Below, one piece after another: positions 1 through 7,855 of a DNA stretch of 64,000 nt. Numbering within the stretch: position 1 is the first letter of the stretch; each line of letters begins with the position of its first letter. The notes beneath the pieces are model-generated. The model was not told where the DNA came from and did no database searches. It was given only the letters and a program-made list of their open reading frames with translations. The stretch spans positions 1 to 64,000 of the forward strand of contig JAZRIJ010000083.1 of assembly GCA_045645205.1 (NCBI GenBank), given 5' to 3'. This DNA comes from RGIG1995 sp045645205. Its GTDB lineage: Bacteria; Bacillota; Clostridia; Oscillospirales; CAG-272. Made by a program: the position numbers and the translations under genes.

Positions 1-122
1 AATTGTCGAGATTAGTTTGTCTTCTACACTTTTCGTTCTGTTTCCATCACTTTTGTGCTTTGTACTTACTCTCGTTGTTCAATTTTCAAGGACCGTCTTC
101 GCTACCGCTCTCCCGCGACAGC
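1..122 (-). other. rRNA operon leader, running off the left edge
   Basis: Read on the minus strand this stretch contains CCTTGAAAATTGAACAACG (about positions 75-94), a sequence type that sits in the leader just upstream of 16S rRNA in many Firmicutes. It follows a perfect sigma-A promoter, and transcription heads to the left edge. No mature 16S sequence is inside the window. I infer that an rRNA operon starts here and continues outside. It would be co-directional with the fork leaving the origin at 27.5 kb. Confidence 0.7.
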
Positions 123-128
123 TTGACT

Positions 129-157
129 ATTATATCATCACCCATATAAAATGTCAA
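129..157 (-). promoter_or_regulatory. rRNA-type sigma-A promoter
   Basis: On the minus strand TTGACA (152-157), a 17-bp spacer and TATAAT (129-134) form a perfect consensus sigma-A promoter. Transcription would start near 122 and enter the rRNA leader. The stretch from 160 to 519 is very AT-rich. I see no gene in it, only the promoter of the next gene. Confidence 0.85.
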
Positions 158-446
158 GGGTTTTTTTAAAAAAATTTTTATTTTTTTTTGATTTGTAAAA
201 AGTAGTCAATGCTGTCTTTTTTATTGTGTCCCTTTGTGGCAAATTTATACAACTTATTTTAAACTTTTTACAGTTTTTGCTTTTTTGTTTATATTTATTG
301 TATTTTAGGAGCTTGCCTTTTTTCAGAGGTAATAAGTATTTTTTATTTCTGCTCCACCTTAATGCTTTTACATTCTTTGTTTTCAAACAAACCAAACTTA
401 ATCTTTATTATGTATTTTTGATTATTATGAAAATAAAAGAAAACTA

Positions 447-476
447 TTGTAAAATTCTACTCCTTTGTGTTATAAT
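447..476 (+). promoter_or_regulatory. sigma-A promoter of the 520 gene
   Basis: TTGTAA (447-452), an 18-bp spacer and TATAAT (471-476) lie 44 bp upstream of the ATG at 520. A strong ribosome binding site, AAAGGAG, sits at 507-513. Confidence 0.6.
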
Positions 477-519
477 ATATTAATATATCATCTTCTTTTT
501 AAGTATAAAGGAGAACACT

Positions 520-855
520 ATGTTAAAGCTGTTTAAAAGACTTACCAAACCGAGAAACGAAAACAGTCTTCGCTTTAAGCAGGAGATGGCTGAACGCATG
601 AACGGTCGTCATATTAAATATGTAACCGAAAGAGAAAATGACTCTGATACGGTTATTGGACACGATGGATGTCTTGCCGTTCGTAACGGCGAGCTTATAG
701 TTCTTTCCGACGGAGTAGTAAAATTTAGAGTCAAGGTTGCCGAAATGACAGCATCCGAGCTTATGAGCCTTGAGGGTATTATTCTCTCCGGTCCCGATAT
801 TGAGCATAACGGCATTTACAGAACTGTAATTGCCTACTACAAATACTACAGATAA
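520..855 (+). CDS. small protein of unknown function
   Basis: A 111-residue soluble protein with no motif I recognise. It has a basic N-terminus, then a region rich in beta-prone residues (IGHDGCLAVRNGELIVLSDG, about 47-66), and ends in aromatic residues (YYKYYR). There is no signal peptide or membrane segment. The gene has its own promoter and a strong AAAGGAG site 6 bp before the ATG. It ends 29 bp before the dCMP deaminase gene, so the two are probably co-transcribed. The coding call rests on the clean translation signals and intact frame; no function can be assigned. Confidence 0.75.
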   Translation: MLKLFKRLTKPRNENSLRFKQEMAERMNGRHIKYVTERENDSDTVIGHDGCLAVRNGELIVLSDGVVKFRVKVAEMTASELMSLEGIILSGPDIEHNGIYRTVIAYYKYYR

Positions 856-884
856 TATTACATTATAAAAAACGGAGAATTATT

Positions 885-1373
885 ATGAAACGTGTAACCA
901 AAGACAACTATTATCTCGACATAGCTCAGACAGTAGCCGAAAGAGGCACTTGTCTTCGCCGTCTTTTCGGAGCTATTATTGTAAAAAACGACACCATAGT
1001 TTCAACAGGCTACGCTGGTGCTCCACGAGGCAGAAAAAATTGTTGCGATCTTAAATTCTGTTACAGAGAGAAATTAAATATTCCCAGAGGTGAAAGATAC
1101 GAACTTTGCCGCTCGGTTCACGCCGAGGCTAATGCTATTATTGCAGCAAGCCGCGAGGAGACATTAGGTTCAACGCTCTATCTTGCCTGCATATCCCCCG
1201 ATACACACGAGCTTCTTTCAGGCACAACATGTTGCAGTATGTGCAAACGTATGGTCATTAATGCAGGAATTGAAAAAGTTGTAGTCAGAGACACAAAAGA
1301 TGAATACCGTACAATTAACGTATCCGAATGGATAGAGAATGATGACAGTTTGTCCGGTAGTTTTGGATACTAA
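885..1373 (+). CDS. dCMP deaminase (ComEB family)
   Basis: A 162-residue zinc-dependent deaminase of the dCMP/cytidine deaminase fold. Family members convert dCMP to dUMP and so feed dTMP synthesis. The zinc-binding and catalytic motif HAEANAI (about residues 83-89) and the second metal motif C-S-M-C (about 116-119) are both present, as is the N-terminal 'AxxxAxRGTCxRR' region that precedes the substrate loop. The length is typical for bacterial ComEB/dCMP deaminases. The ATG has a CGGAGA site 8 bp upstream and the gene follows the 520 gene closely. Cytosolic. The family is clear; the exact substrate is inferred. Confidence 0.9.
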   Translation: MKRVTKDNYYLDIAQTVAERGTCLRRLFGAIIVKNDTIVSTGYAGAPRGRKNCCDLKFCYREKLNIPRGERYELCRSVHAEANAIIAASREETLGSTLYLACISPDTHELLSGTTCCSMCKRMVINAGIEKVVVRDTKDEYRTINVSEWIENDDSLSGSFGY

Positions 1374-1489
1374 TACATATATGATTGCGAAAATTTCTTC
1401 CTTATTATATATAGTGCCGCTTAACTCTATATAAGAAAACATTTTTGCACGATATTATAACTCAATAAATATTTTACAGGTATTATTAA

Positions 1490-1990
1490 ATGACACAAAC
1501 ACAAGAATTTGTTAAACCTACAGAAAAAATAAAGGAACAGCCCTTGAAAGTATGCTTTGTCTGCACAGGTAACACCTGCCGCAGTCCAATGGCTATGGCC
1601 GCACTTAATGCTTACGGTAAAGGAAAATATATTGCAGAATCAGCAGGGATTATGGCAGACAATGGCGCTCCCATTAACACCAAAGCAAAGGAAGCTTTGG
1701 CTAAAGCAGGAATTGAATCCACCTACGAAAACAACTACGATGCTCACATTGCCCGACAGTTAAACATGGGCATTATGGAATCAGCGAACAAAATAGTTGC
1801 CGTCGGAACAGGCCACGCCATGATGATCATTCAGGCTTTCCCGCTTTGTGCCTCTAAGGTCACGTCCTTTAAACAAAGCATAACCGACCCCTTTGGTCAA
1901 TCCCAAGAAGTATACGACAAGTGTTTGTCTGAAATAATTGATCAAATAAAGGCTATGTTTGCATTGCCCGACGGTGATCAAAATGGATAA
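1490..1990 (+). CDS. low-molecular-weight protein tyrosine phosphatase
   Basis: The P-loop CTGNTCRS (C-X5-R, about residues 25-32) and the C-terminal catalytic DPF in 'ITDPFGQS' identify the LMW-PTP/arsenate reductase fold. Members dephosphorylate tyrosine or arginine residues (YwlE type) or reduce arsenate; the sequence does not decide which. The ATG at 1490 gives an 18-residue extension before the usual family start and has only a weak site upstream. The in-frame TTG at 1544 has AAAGGA 7 bp before it and would give the usual family length of about 148 residues, so it may be the true start. The 3' end overlaps rimI by 8 bp. In many Firmicutes tsaE or tsaB stands here upstream of rimI-tsaD; neither is present. 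Confidence 0.88.
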   Translation: MTQTQEFVKPTEKIKEQPLKVCFVCTGNTCRSPMAMAALNAYGKGKYIAESAGIMADNGAPINTKAKEALAKAGIESTYENNYDAHIARQLNMGIMESANKIVAVGTGHAMMIIQAFPLCASKVTSFKQSITDPFGQSQEVYDKCLSEIIDQIKAMFALPDGDQNG

Positions 1991-2429
1991 GCTTATCATT
2001 TTACCTACTGAACAATCGCACCTTGACAAAATTTTCGAAATTGAAGCTATATGTTTTTCTTCTCCATGGTCCAAAAAAAGCTTTGCTGACGGCATGGCAA
2101 ATAAGGATATACAGAGCTATTTTACGGCATTGTATAACGGAGAGGTCGTCGGATATATATGTTTATTTCATTTATTTGAGGAAAGCGAGTTGCTTAATAT
2201 TGCAGTCAGTCCCAACTACCGAAAGCTTAGAATAGGACAAAGCTTAATAGACTTTATGTTTAATTACTTAAAAACAAAAAATATAAGCCGAGTTACACTT
2301 GAAGTAAGGGAGTCAAACGTACCGGCAAAAAATCTTTATATAAAAAACGGCTTTACCCCAATCAGAATACGAAAAAATTACTATACATCCCCAATTGAAA
2401 ATGGGATAGTTATGGAAAAACATCTTTAA
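1983..2429 (+). CDS. rimI: ribosomal protein alanine N-acetyltransferase
   Basis: A GNAT acetyltransferase of about 148 residues. The acetyl-CoA binding stretch 'YRKLRIGQSLIDF' and the C-terminal 'ESNVPAKNLYIKNGF' are hallmarks of RimI, which acetylates the N-terminal alanine of ribosomal protein S18. I chose the ATG at 1983 (MDKLIILP), which overlaps the end of the phosphatase gene and is preceded by GGTGAT. The ATG at 1959 is too far inside the previous gene. The next gene, 24 bp on, is tsaD, the usual partner in bacterial genomes, which supports the specific name. Confidence 0.9.
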   Translation: MDKLIILPTEQSHLDKIFEIEAICFSSPWSKKSFADGMANKDIQSYFTALYNGEVVGYICLFHLFEESELLNIAVSPNYRKLRIGQSLIDFMFNYLKTKNISRVTLEVRESNVPAKNLYIKNGFTPIRIRKNYYTSPIENGIVMEKHL

Positions 2430-2453
2430 ACCAGACTTGAAAGGATAACTTAA

Positions 2454-3461
2454 ATGCTGATTTTAGCCATAGAAAGCTCATGTGATGAAACAGCAGCTTC
2501 AGTTGCATACATCGACCAAGCAACCCAAAATATTGAAATAAAATCCTCAATAATTGCAAGTCAAATAAACATACACGCCCTTTACGGAGGAGTCGTTCCT
2601 GAAATTGCAAGCAGAGCGCACGCAGAAGCTCTGTCGAAAATAACCTATGAAGCACTTGACAAATCAAATACTACGTTAAAAGATATTGACGCCGTTGCTG
2701 TCAGCTATGCCCCCGGACTTATTGGCGCCCTTCTTACGGGAGTTAACTTTGCAAAAGGACTTGCTTTTGCAAACAACAAGCCTCTGATTCCCGTAAATCA
2801 TATTAAGGGACATATTGCCGCATCATATATTGAAAACAATATAAAACCTCCATTCTTGGCGCTTGCCGCATCTGGAGGACATACATCAATTATAAATGTA
2901 AAAAGCTACACCGATTACGAAACAATCGGCAGAACAAGAGATGATGCTGTCGGTGAATGTTTTGATAAAATTGCGCGAGTCATGGGCATACCCTACCCAG
3001 GCGGCGCAGAAATGGACAGACTCGCATCTGTCGGAAATAAAGAAGCAATAAAATTCCCTTCAGCAGCAGTTTCTGGCGAAAACCTTGATTATTCGTTCAG
3101 CGGCTTGAAGACAGCAGCAATAAACTATTTACACAATGCCGAACAAAAAAATGAAAAAATATGTAAAGAAGATGTTGCAGCCTCGCTGACCAAAACAATA
3201 GTTGACTCTATCATAATAAAGATAGGCGCGGCTATTGAACACTATGGTTATTCTACGGTTGTATTAGCAGGCGGAGTTGCAGCAAACTCACACTTAAGAG
3301 AAGGTCTAAAAAAGTTTGCCGAAAATAAAAATTTAACCATTGCCATACCCTCACTGAAGTATTGCGGAGATAACGCCGCTATGATTGCTGTTCAAGCATA
3401 TTATGAATTTCTTGAAGGGAATATTGCCAAAACGGACCTTAATGCAGTTGCGCGTCCGTAA
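2454..3461 (+). CDS. tsaD: tRNA N6-adenosine threonylcarbamoyltransferase
   Basis: 335 residues, the normal TsaD length. The N-terminal ESSCDETAAS, the metal-binding HIKGH motif (about 111-115), the SGGHTSI nucleotide-site motif and the C-terminal LNAVARP are all present. TsaD with TsaB and TsaE transfers threonylcarbamoyl from threonylcarbamoyl-AMP to A37 of ANN-decoding tRNAs. TsaB and TsaE are not encoded in this window. The ATG has AAAGGA 8 bp upstream. The gene ends just before a DnaA-box cluster. Confidence 0.96.
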   Translation: MLILAIESSCDETAASVAYIDQATQNIEIKSSIIASQINIHALYGGVVPEIASRAHAEALSKITYEALDKSNTTLKDIDAVAVSYAPGLIGALLTGVNFAKGLAFANNKPLIPVNHIKGHIAASYIENNIKPPFLALAASGGHTSIINVKSYTDYETIGRTRDDAVGECFDKIARVMGIPYPGGAEMDRLASVGNKEAIKFPSAAVSGENLDYSFSGLKTAAINYLHNAEQKNEKICKEDVAASLTKTIVDSIIIKIGAAIEHYGYSTVVLAGGVAANSHLREGLKKFAENKNLTIAIPSLKYCGDNAAMIAVQAYYEFLEGNIAKTDLNAVARP

Positions 3462-3481
3462 GTTTTTTATCAACATTAAGG

Positions 3482-3619
3482 TTTTCCACACCTGTGGAAA
3501 ACTTTGTTAGTAAACTTTTTGTGAACCCATTTTTTCCTTTATAATCGCTAAAACTTAGGGAGAAATGTGGAAAAACCTGTTAGTTTTGTGGAAAAGTTAC
3601 ACTCAGTCCATGTGGAAAA
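3482..3619. promoter_or_regulatory. cluster of five DnaA-box sequences
   Basis: Five exact copies of TTTTCCACA or its complement lie in 138 bp: 3482-3490 (forward), then complements at 3493-3501, 3566-3574, 3587-3595 and 3611-3619. The first two form a 20-bp perfect palindrome around CC. The same 9-mer recurs in oriC near dnaA (27478, 27640, 27703), so it is this organism's box form, close to the bacterial consensus TTATCCACA. The cluster surrounds a promoter and stands directly before the Rex-like/DnaD/helicase-loader operon. No DnaA-trio run lies beside these boxes, so I read it as a regulatory or DnaA-titrating site and not an origin. Confidence 0.75.
3519..3545 (+). promoter_or_regulatory. 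promoter of the Rex-like/dnaD/dnaC operon
   Basis: A perfect TATAAT (3540-3545) is preceded by TTGTGA (3519-3524) at a short 15-bp spacing, or by a weaker hexamer at 17 bp. The DnaA-box pair (3482-3501) ends about 20 bp before the -35 and the other three boxes lie downstream of the likely start, inside the 5' untranslated region. DnaA bound there could repress or modulate transcription. Confidence 0.55.
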
Positions 3620-3650
3620 CTTAAATTTTTTTATTAGACGGTGATTGTTT

Positions 3651-4286
3651 GTGAACAATGAAAAAGGTAAGAGACCAACAAAAAAGAATATGGAATACAT
3701 CTGTATCTCAAAATCTACTATTTTAAGACTCCCCTACTACTTGCGCACCCTGCGCGGTCTTCTTGAGTCTAACGTATTTAGAATTTCTTCAACCAGACTG
3801 GCTAAAATGATGAACCTTACAGCCTCGCAGATCAGACAGGACTTGTCAGCCTTCGGCGCATTTGGACTTAAAGGCTATGGCTATGATGTCAAAACCCTTT
3901 ATACTTCAATTCTTGATATTGCGGGGGTAAGAGACGAATATTCGGCTGTTATTCTCGGTACAAAAGAAATGATAACAATGCTGACATCACGTCCTGTGTT
4001 TACGAGACAGGGAGTTGCGCTCAAAAAAATATTTGAAGTAACAAATATAGATGCGCTTGAAAAATTTAGAGATTATTGCAAAACACATTCCGTTGATATT
4101 ATTGTGTTGGCAACAGAAAGCTGCATTACAAAAAAAGCTGTGGAGACTATAAAAGAGCTTAATATTAAGGGAGTTTGGAATTTTTCCGATGTAAATCTTG
4201 ACCTTAATATACCGGTTAAAAATATTTGGATAGATGATTCTCTTATGACACTCTGCTTTGAAATAAGCAGAAAAAATCAAGAATAA
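3651..4286 (+). CDS. Rex-like regulator lacking the NADH glycine motif
   Basis: The N-terminal winged helix is clearly Rex: RLPYYLRTLRGL, ISSTRLAKMM, SQIRQDLSAFGAFG and GYGYDV. The Rossmann part keeps the C-terminal features (IKGVWNFSDVNLDL, IWIDDSLMTL), but the GxGxxG nucleotide loop expected after the first strand reads AVILGTKEMITML, so two of three glycines are gone. The protein probably binds DNA without normal NADH sensing. A canonical Rex is encoded at 13571-14191. I chose the GTG at 3651 because GGTGAT (3640-3645) is spaced correctly for it; the TTG at 3645 overlaps that site. It heads an operon with DnaD and DnaC/DnaI-type genes, downstream of five DnaA boxes. A role in replication control is my inference. 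Confidence 0.85.
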   Translation: MNNEKGKRPTKKNMEYICISKSTILRLPYYLRTLRGLLESNVFRISSTRLAKMMNLTASQIRQDLSAFGAFGLKGYGYDVKTLYTSILDIAGVRDEYSAVILGTKEMITMLTSRPVFTRQGVALKKIFEVTNIDALEKFRDYCKTHSVDIIVLATESCITKKAVETIKELNIKGVWNFSDVNLDLNIPVKNIWIDDSLMTLCFEISRKNQE

Positions 4287-4301
4287 AATAAGGATAGATT
4301 T

Positions 4302-5279
4302 ATGAAGTTTAAATTTGTAAACACAAACGGACTAATAACCCTTCCTAAAGTGCCCTTGCTGAACAAAATCGAAAATGCTTCGGAAACCGAAATAAAGGTT
4401 TTGATATATGCATCGGCAACAGCAGAAAACGGGACGTTTGATGAAAAGTCAATACAAAAGCTGTCCGGACTTGACTTGACAGAAATTATAATTGCTCTCC
4501 AATTCTGGCGCGGAGCTGAGGTTTTGGAATTGGTTGATGAAAACAAAAATGTAAATGCCTCGTCTAAAACTGATCGAAAACCTTCTAAGGCTTTGCAAAA
4601 AAATGACATTCCGACTTATTCGGGCGAAGAAATTGAAAGAATTTTTGAAAACAATGCCGAAATAACATTGCTTATTGATGAATGTCAAGAATTGGCAGGG
4701 AAAATATTTAATCCTCTTGAAATAAATAAAATTGTTTCCTTGTACGATTACTTGGGATTGTCAAGCGAATATATTCTTTCAATCTACGACTATTGCAAAA
4801 AGAATAACAAAACTACCGTTCATTATATAGAAAAAACAGCCTTCAACCTCTACAACGAAGGAATTGATACCGATGAAAAGCTTCGCGAATATTTAAAAGA
4901 TAAAGAAATAATACACAGCTTTGAGGGAAAAATTCGACGTATTTTCGGGTTAGGAAGCAGAGCACTGTCTAAAAAAGAAGCAGATATTGTTAAAAAATGG
5001 ATAAAGGAGTTTAATTTCCCCCTTGAAGTTATTGAGTATGCATACGAGCTGACAGTCAATGCTACCAGCCGCCCGTCACTTCCTTACGCAAATAAAATAA
5101 TGTTAAAATGGTTCAACGCAGGCTATACCACCTTAGAAGAAGTGAAAAATGACAAGTTTGATTTTAAAAAGAAAAAAGAAGGAAATCCTCCCGCAGAATC
5201 AAGCTTTGATAATGATGAATTCTTTGAAGCTGCTCTGAAGCGAAGCTACGATAATATAGGTAAGAAGAGCACCAATTAA
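4302..5279 (+). CDS. dnaD: DnaD-domain replication initiation protein
   Basis: 325 residues. The N-terminal part (1-85) looks like a winged-helix domain and is followed by a polar linker. Two DnaD/DnaB_2-type helical domains follow (about 105-190 and 200-290). The second ends in PYANKIMLKWFNAGYTTLEE, which carries the conserved Y-x-x-K-I-x-x-x-W signature. DnaD proteins act with DnaA and DnaB/DnaI in loading the replicative helicase at the origin or at restarted forks. The tail is lysine-rich and then acidic. It lies 15 bp after the Rex-like gene and 44 bp before the helicase-loader gene, which makes a primosome operon. Phage DnaD proteins are related, but no phage genes surround it. Confidence 0.88.
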   Translation: MKFKFVNTNGLITLPKVPLLNKIENASETEIKVLIYASATAENGTFDEKSIQKLSGLDLTEIIIALQFWRGAEVLELVDENKNVNASSKTDRKPSKALQKNDIPTYSGEEIERIFENNAEITLLIDECQELAGKIFNPLEINKIVSLYDYLGLSSEYILSIYDYCKKNNKTTVHYIEKTAFNLYNEGIDTDEKLREYLKDKEIIHSFEGKIRRIFGLGSRALSKKEADIVKKWIKEFNFPLEVIEYAYELTVNATSRPSLPYANKIMLKWFNAGYTTLEEVKNDKFDFKKKKEGNPPAESSFDNDEFFEAALKRSYDNIGKKSTN

Positions 5280-5323
5280 TAATAAAACTTCTAACAAAAA
5301 AACAATAGTAAAGAGGTATAAAA

Positions 5324-6289
5324 ATGGCATATAACCGTGAAAATTTTGTCAGACTAAAAAACGAATATGAGACAAAAAAGCGTAATGCTGTTTCTGATGC
5401 AGAAACGAGAACTGCAGTAATACACGCAAAATATCCCGAAATAAAAGAAATTGATAATGAGCTTCGGGCAACAGGCATAAATATTATGCGCGAAGCTATG
5501 AATGGCAAAGACGGCCTTGAAAAAAGACTTAAAGCTATTGAAGAAAGAAATGCCGAGCTTCAGAAAAAAAGAATATATATCCTTGAAAAATACGGACTTC
5601 CTGCCGACTGCACCGATATTAAGTACGAATGTACAAAATGTATGGATACGGGGTATATTGGAATTGAAATGTGCAGTTGCTTTAAAGCGGCGTTAGCAAA
5701 AAGCGCATTTGAAAGCTCAGGGCTAGGATCACTTCTCAAAGAGCAATCGTTTGAAAGCTTTGATCTGTCTTTTTATCTTGAAAACAAACAGAATTACGAA
5801 AAAATGCAAAAGTCTCTCGAAATATGCAAGAGGTACGCAAACCTCTTTGACAAAAATTCGGGAAGTCTTATACTTATGGGCGCAACAGGACTTGGAAAAA
5901 CGCATATCTCAACATCAATAGCAAAAGTAGTTATAGAAAAAGGTTATGATGTTGTATACGACTCCGCCCCCAACATTTTTAATGACTTCAACAAAGAACA
6001 ATTTAAAGACCAATCGGGACTTACTAATAAATATTTTGACTGCGACCTGCTTATTCTTGATGACCTTGGAACCGAAATGCATACCGCGTTTACCGTTTCA
6101 TGTCTCTATAACCTTGTAAATACGCGACTCAATTCAGGTAAAAGTACCATAATCAATACTAATCTTAACTTTGATGAGTTACGCAAGACTTACACGGACA
6201 GAATAACATCACGTATGTTCGGTTGCTTTGAACTTCTTATGTTTAGCGGTAAGGATATCAGACTGCAAAAACTGCAAAGAAATATGTAG
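5324..6289 (+). CDS. DnaC/DnaI-type helicase loader ATPase
   Basis: 321 residues. The N-terminal half is helical and charged and is followed by a zinc-finger-like CTKCMDTGY...CSC (about 104-122), as in Clostridia DnaC/DnaI loaders. The AAA+ module has Walker A GATGLGKTH (about 186-194) and Walker B LLILDDLGTE (about 243-252), then an arginine-finger region in 'RITSRMFG'. The family delivers the hexameric DnaB/DnaC helicase to single-stranded DNA. Its position directly after a DnaD gene supports a primosome role. The ATG has AGAGGT 7 bp upstream. IstB-type transposition ATPases share the core but lack the cysteine motif and this context. Confidence 0.9.
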   Translation: MAYNRENFVRLKNEYETKKRNAVSDAETRTAVIHAKYPEIKEIDNELRATGINIMREAMNGKDGLEKRLKAIEERNAELQKKRIYILEKYGLPADCTDIKYECTKCMDTGYIGIEMCSCFKAALAKSAFESSGLGSLLKEQSFESFDLSFYLENKQNYEKMQKSLEICKRYANLFDKNSGSLILMGATGLGKTHISTSIAKVVIEKGYDVVYDSAPNIFNDFNKEQFKDQSGLTNKYFDCDLLILDDLGTEMHTAFTVSCLYNLVNTRLNSGKSTIINTNLNFDELRKTYTDRITSRMFGCFELLMFSGKDIRLQKLQRNM

Positions 6290-6312
6290 TTTTACTTTCT
6301 TTGTAAAACATA

Positions 6313-6340
6313 TTGTATTTTAAGAATAATACTGTATAAT
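6313..6340 (+). promoter_or_regulatory. sigma-A promoter of the aminotransferase gene
   Basis: TTGTAT (6313-6318), a 16-bp spacer and TATAAT (6335-6340) lie 60 bp upstream of the ATG at 6400. It is followed by an AGAGGA ribosome binding site. Confidence 0.6.
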
Positions 6341-6399
6341 AGATGTGGTAATTATAACTGTAAAAAATAAATTATTTATATACGAAGAGGATATTATTT

Positions 6400-7677
6400 A
6401 TGAAGTATTCTGAACTTTCAAAAATTGAATTGCTTAACCTTAAAGAACAGCTTACAGCCGAATATGAAGGACTGAGAGCCTTGGGACTTAAGCTTGATAT
6501 GTCAAGAGGAAAGCCTGCACCTTCGCAGGTCGATATTTCCGATGGTATTCTTACCGCAATCACCGACACCAAGGACACAAAAAGTGAAAGCGGCGTTGAC
6601 TATCGTAATTATGGAATTCTTGAAGGTATTCCCGAAATAAGAGAAATGTTCGGTAAAGTTTTCGGAGTACCCGCAGAAAACGTTATTGCCTGCGGCAACT
6701 CCAGCCTTAACCTTATGTACGATGCATTTGCCAGAGCATACATATTTGGTCTCCCCGGCGCTAAACTTCCTTGGGGTAAGCAGGAAAAATTAAAGTGGCT
6801 CTGCCCTGTTCCCGGGTATGACAGACACTTTGCTATATGCGAACGCTTCGGCATAGAAATGATAAATATTGAAATGACACCTACAGGTCCCGATATGGAT
6901 AAAATAGAAGAACTTGTCGCAAATGATGAAACCATCAAGGGTATCTGGTGCGTTCCGAAATACAGTAATCCTCAGGGTATTACTTATTCTGATGAAACAG
7001 TACGCCGCCTTGCCGCTCTAAAACCCAAGGCTGACGACTTCCGTATTTTCTGGGACAATGCTTACTATGTACACCCGATTTCAAAAGATGAAAAGCTTCT
7101 CAACATCTACGAAGAGGCTCACAAAGCAAGTAATGAGGATATATTCTTTGAATTTTCATCTACCTCGAAAATTACATATCCCGGCGGCGGTGTATCGTTC
7201 ATTTTTGCAAGCAAGAACAACATAGACTATATTAAGAAGCAAATGACTGTTCAAACTATCAGCTTTGACAAAATAAATCAGCTTCGTCATGTTAAATTCT
7301 TTAAAACACCCGAAAATGTTATTGAACACATGGAAAAGCACGGTGCTTGTCTTAAGCCTAAATTTGACGCTGTTTGTGAAACCTTTGAAAAAGAATTTGC
7401 AGGTCTCGGTATTGCTGAATGGGTCAACCCCAACGGCGGTTACTTTATTAGTCTTGATATTATGGACGGTTGCGCAAAACGCGCCCATGCACTTGCAAAG
7501 GATGCCGGTGTAACACTTACAAATGCAGGTGCAACATATCCATACGGTAATGACCCCAGAGACAGAAACCTCCGTATCGCCCCATCCTATCCTACCCCCG
7601 AAGAGCTTAAAAAAGCTATCGGAGTTCTCTGTGTCTGCGTTAAACTTGCAGCAGTAGAAAAATTGCTCGAAAAATAA
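6400..7677 (+). CDS. aspartate-type aminotransferase (PF12897-like)
   Basis: A 425-residue PLP enzyme of fold type I. The distinctive N-terminal 'KLDMSRGKP', 'YRNYGILEGIPEIREMFG' and 'KYSNPQGITYSD' match the bacterial Asp_aminotransf group (PF12897, class Ic). The PLP lysine sits in SSTSKITYPGGG (about residue 254) and the substrate-binding arginine in 'RNLRIAPSYP' near the C-terminus. Likely reaction: aspartate plus 2-oxoglutarate to oxaloacetate plus glutamate. The gene is monocistronic, with its own promoter and a strong terminator downstream. Family assignment is good; substrate is inferred. Confidence 0.88.
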   Translation: MKYSELSKIELLNLKEQLTAEYEGLRALGLKLDMSRGKPAPSQVDISDGILTAITDTKDTKSESGVDYRNYGILEGIPEIREMFGKVFGVPAENVIACGNSSLNLMYDAFARAYIFGLPGAKLPWGKQEKLKWLCPVPGYDRHFAICERFGIEMINIEMTPTGPDMDKIEELVANDETIKGIWCVPKYSNPQGITYSDETVRRLAALKPKADDFRIFWDNAYYVHPISKDEKLLNIYEEAHKASNEDIFFEFSSTSKITYPGGGVSFIFASKNNIDYIKKQMTVQTISFDKINQLRHVKFFKTPENVIEHMEKHGACLKPKFDAVCETFEKEFAGLGIAEWVNPNGGYFISLDIMDGCAKRAHALAKDAGVTLTNAGATYPYGNDPRDRNLRIAPSYPTPEELKKAIGVLCVCVKLAAVEKLLEK

Positions 7678-7738
7678 TAGACACAGTAACTTTTAATTAT
7701 ATTTGCTTAATACAGTAAGAATATATTTATAAAAAACT

Positions 7739-7785
7739 ACACGCATTTAAAGTTAGTAAAGACCTTAAATGCGTGTAAATTTTTT
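7739..7785 (+). terminator. intrinsic terminator after the aminotransferase
   Basis: The 12-bp perfect stem ACACGCATTTAA (7739-7750) / TTAAATGCGTGT (7765-7776) has a 14-nt loop and is followed by AAA and a T6 run. Confidence 0.85.
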
Positions 7786-7855
7786 ATAATATTATTGAAT
7801 ATTTAATTTTATAAAAAGTTCTTAGACTCTCTTAATATTTAAATATATTAACTTA

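Noticed and set aside
3482..3619. Second replication origin
   Set aside because: DnaA boxes are dense, but no DnaA-trio run lies beside them, while the dnaA-dnaN gap has a full set.
4302..6289. Prophage remnant (DnaD plus DnaC)
   Set aside because: Phages carry such pairs, but no integrase, structural or regulatory phage genes surround them, and DnaA boxes and a Rex-like gene argue for a chromosomal operon.
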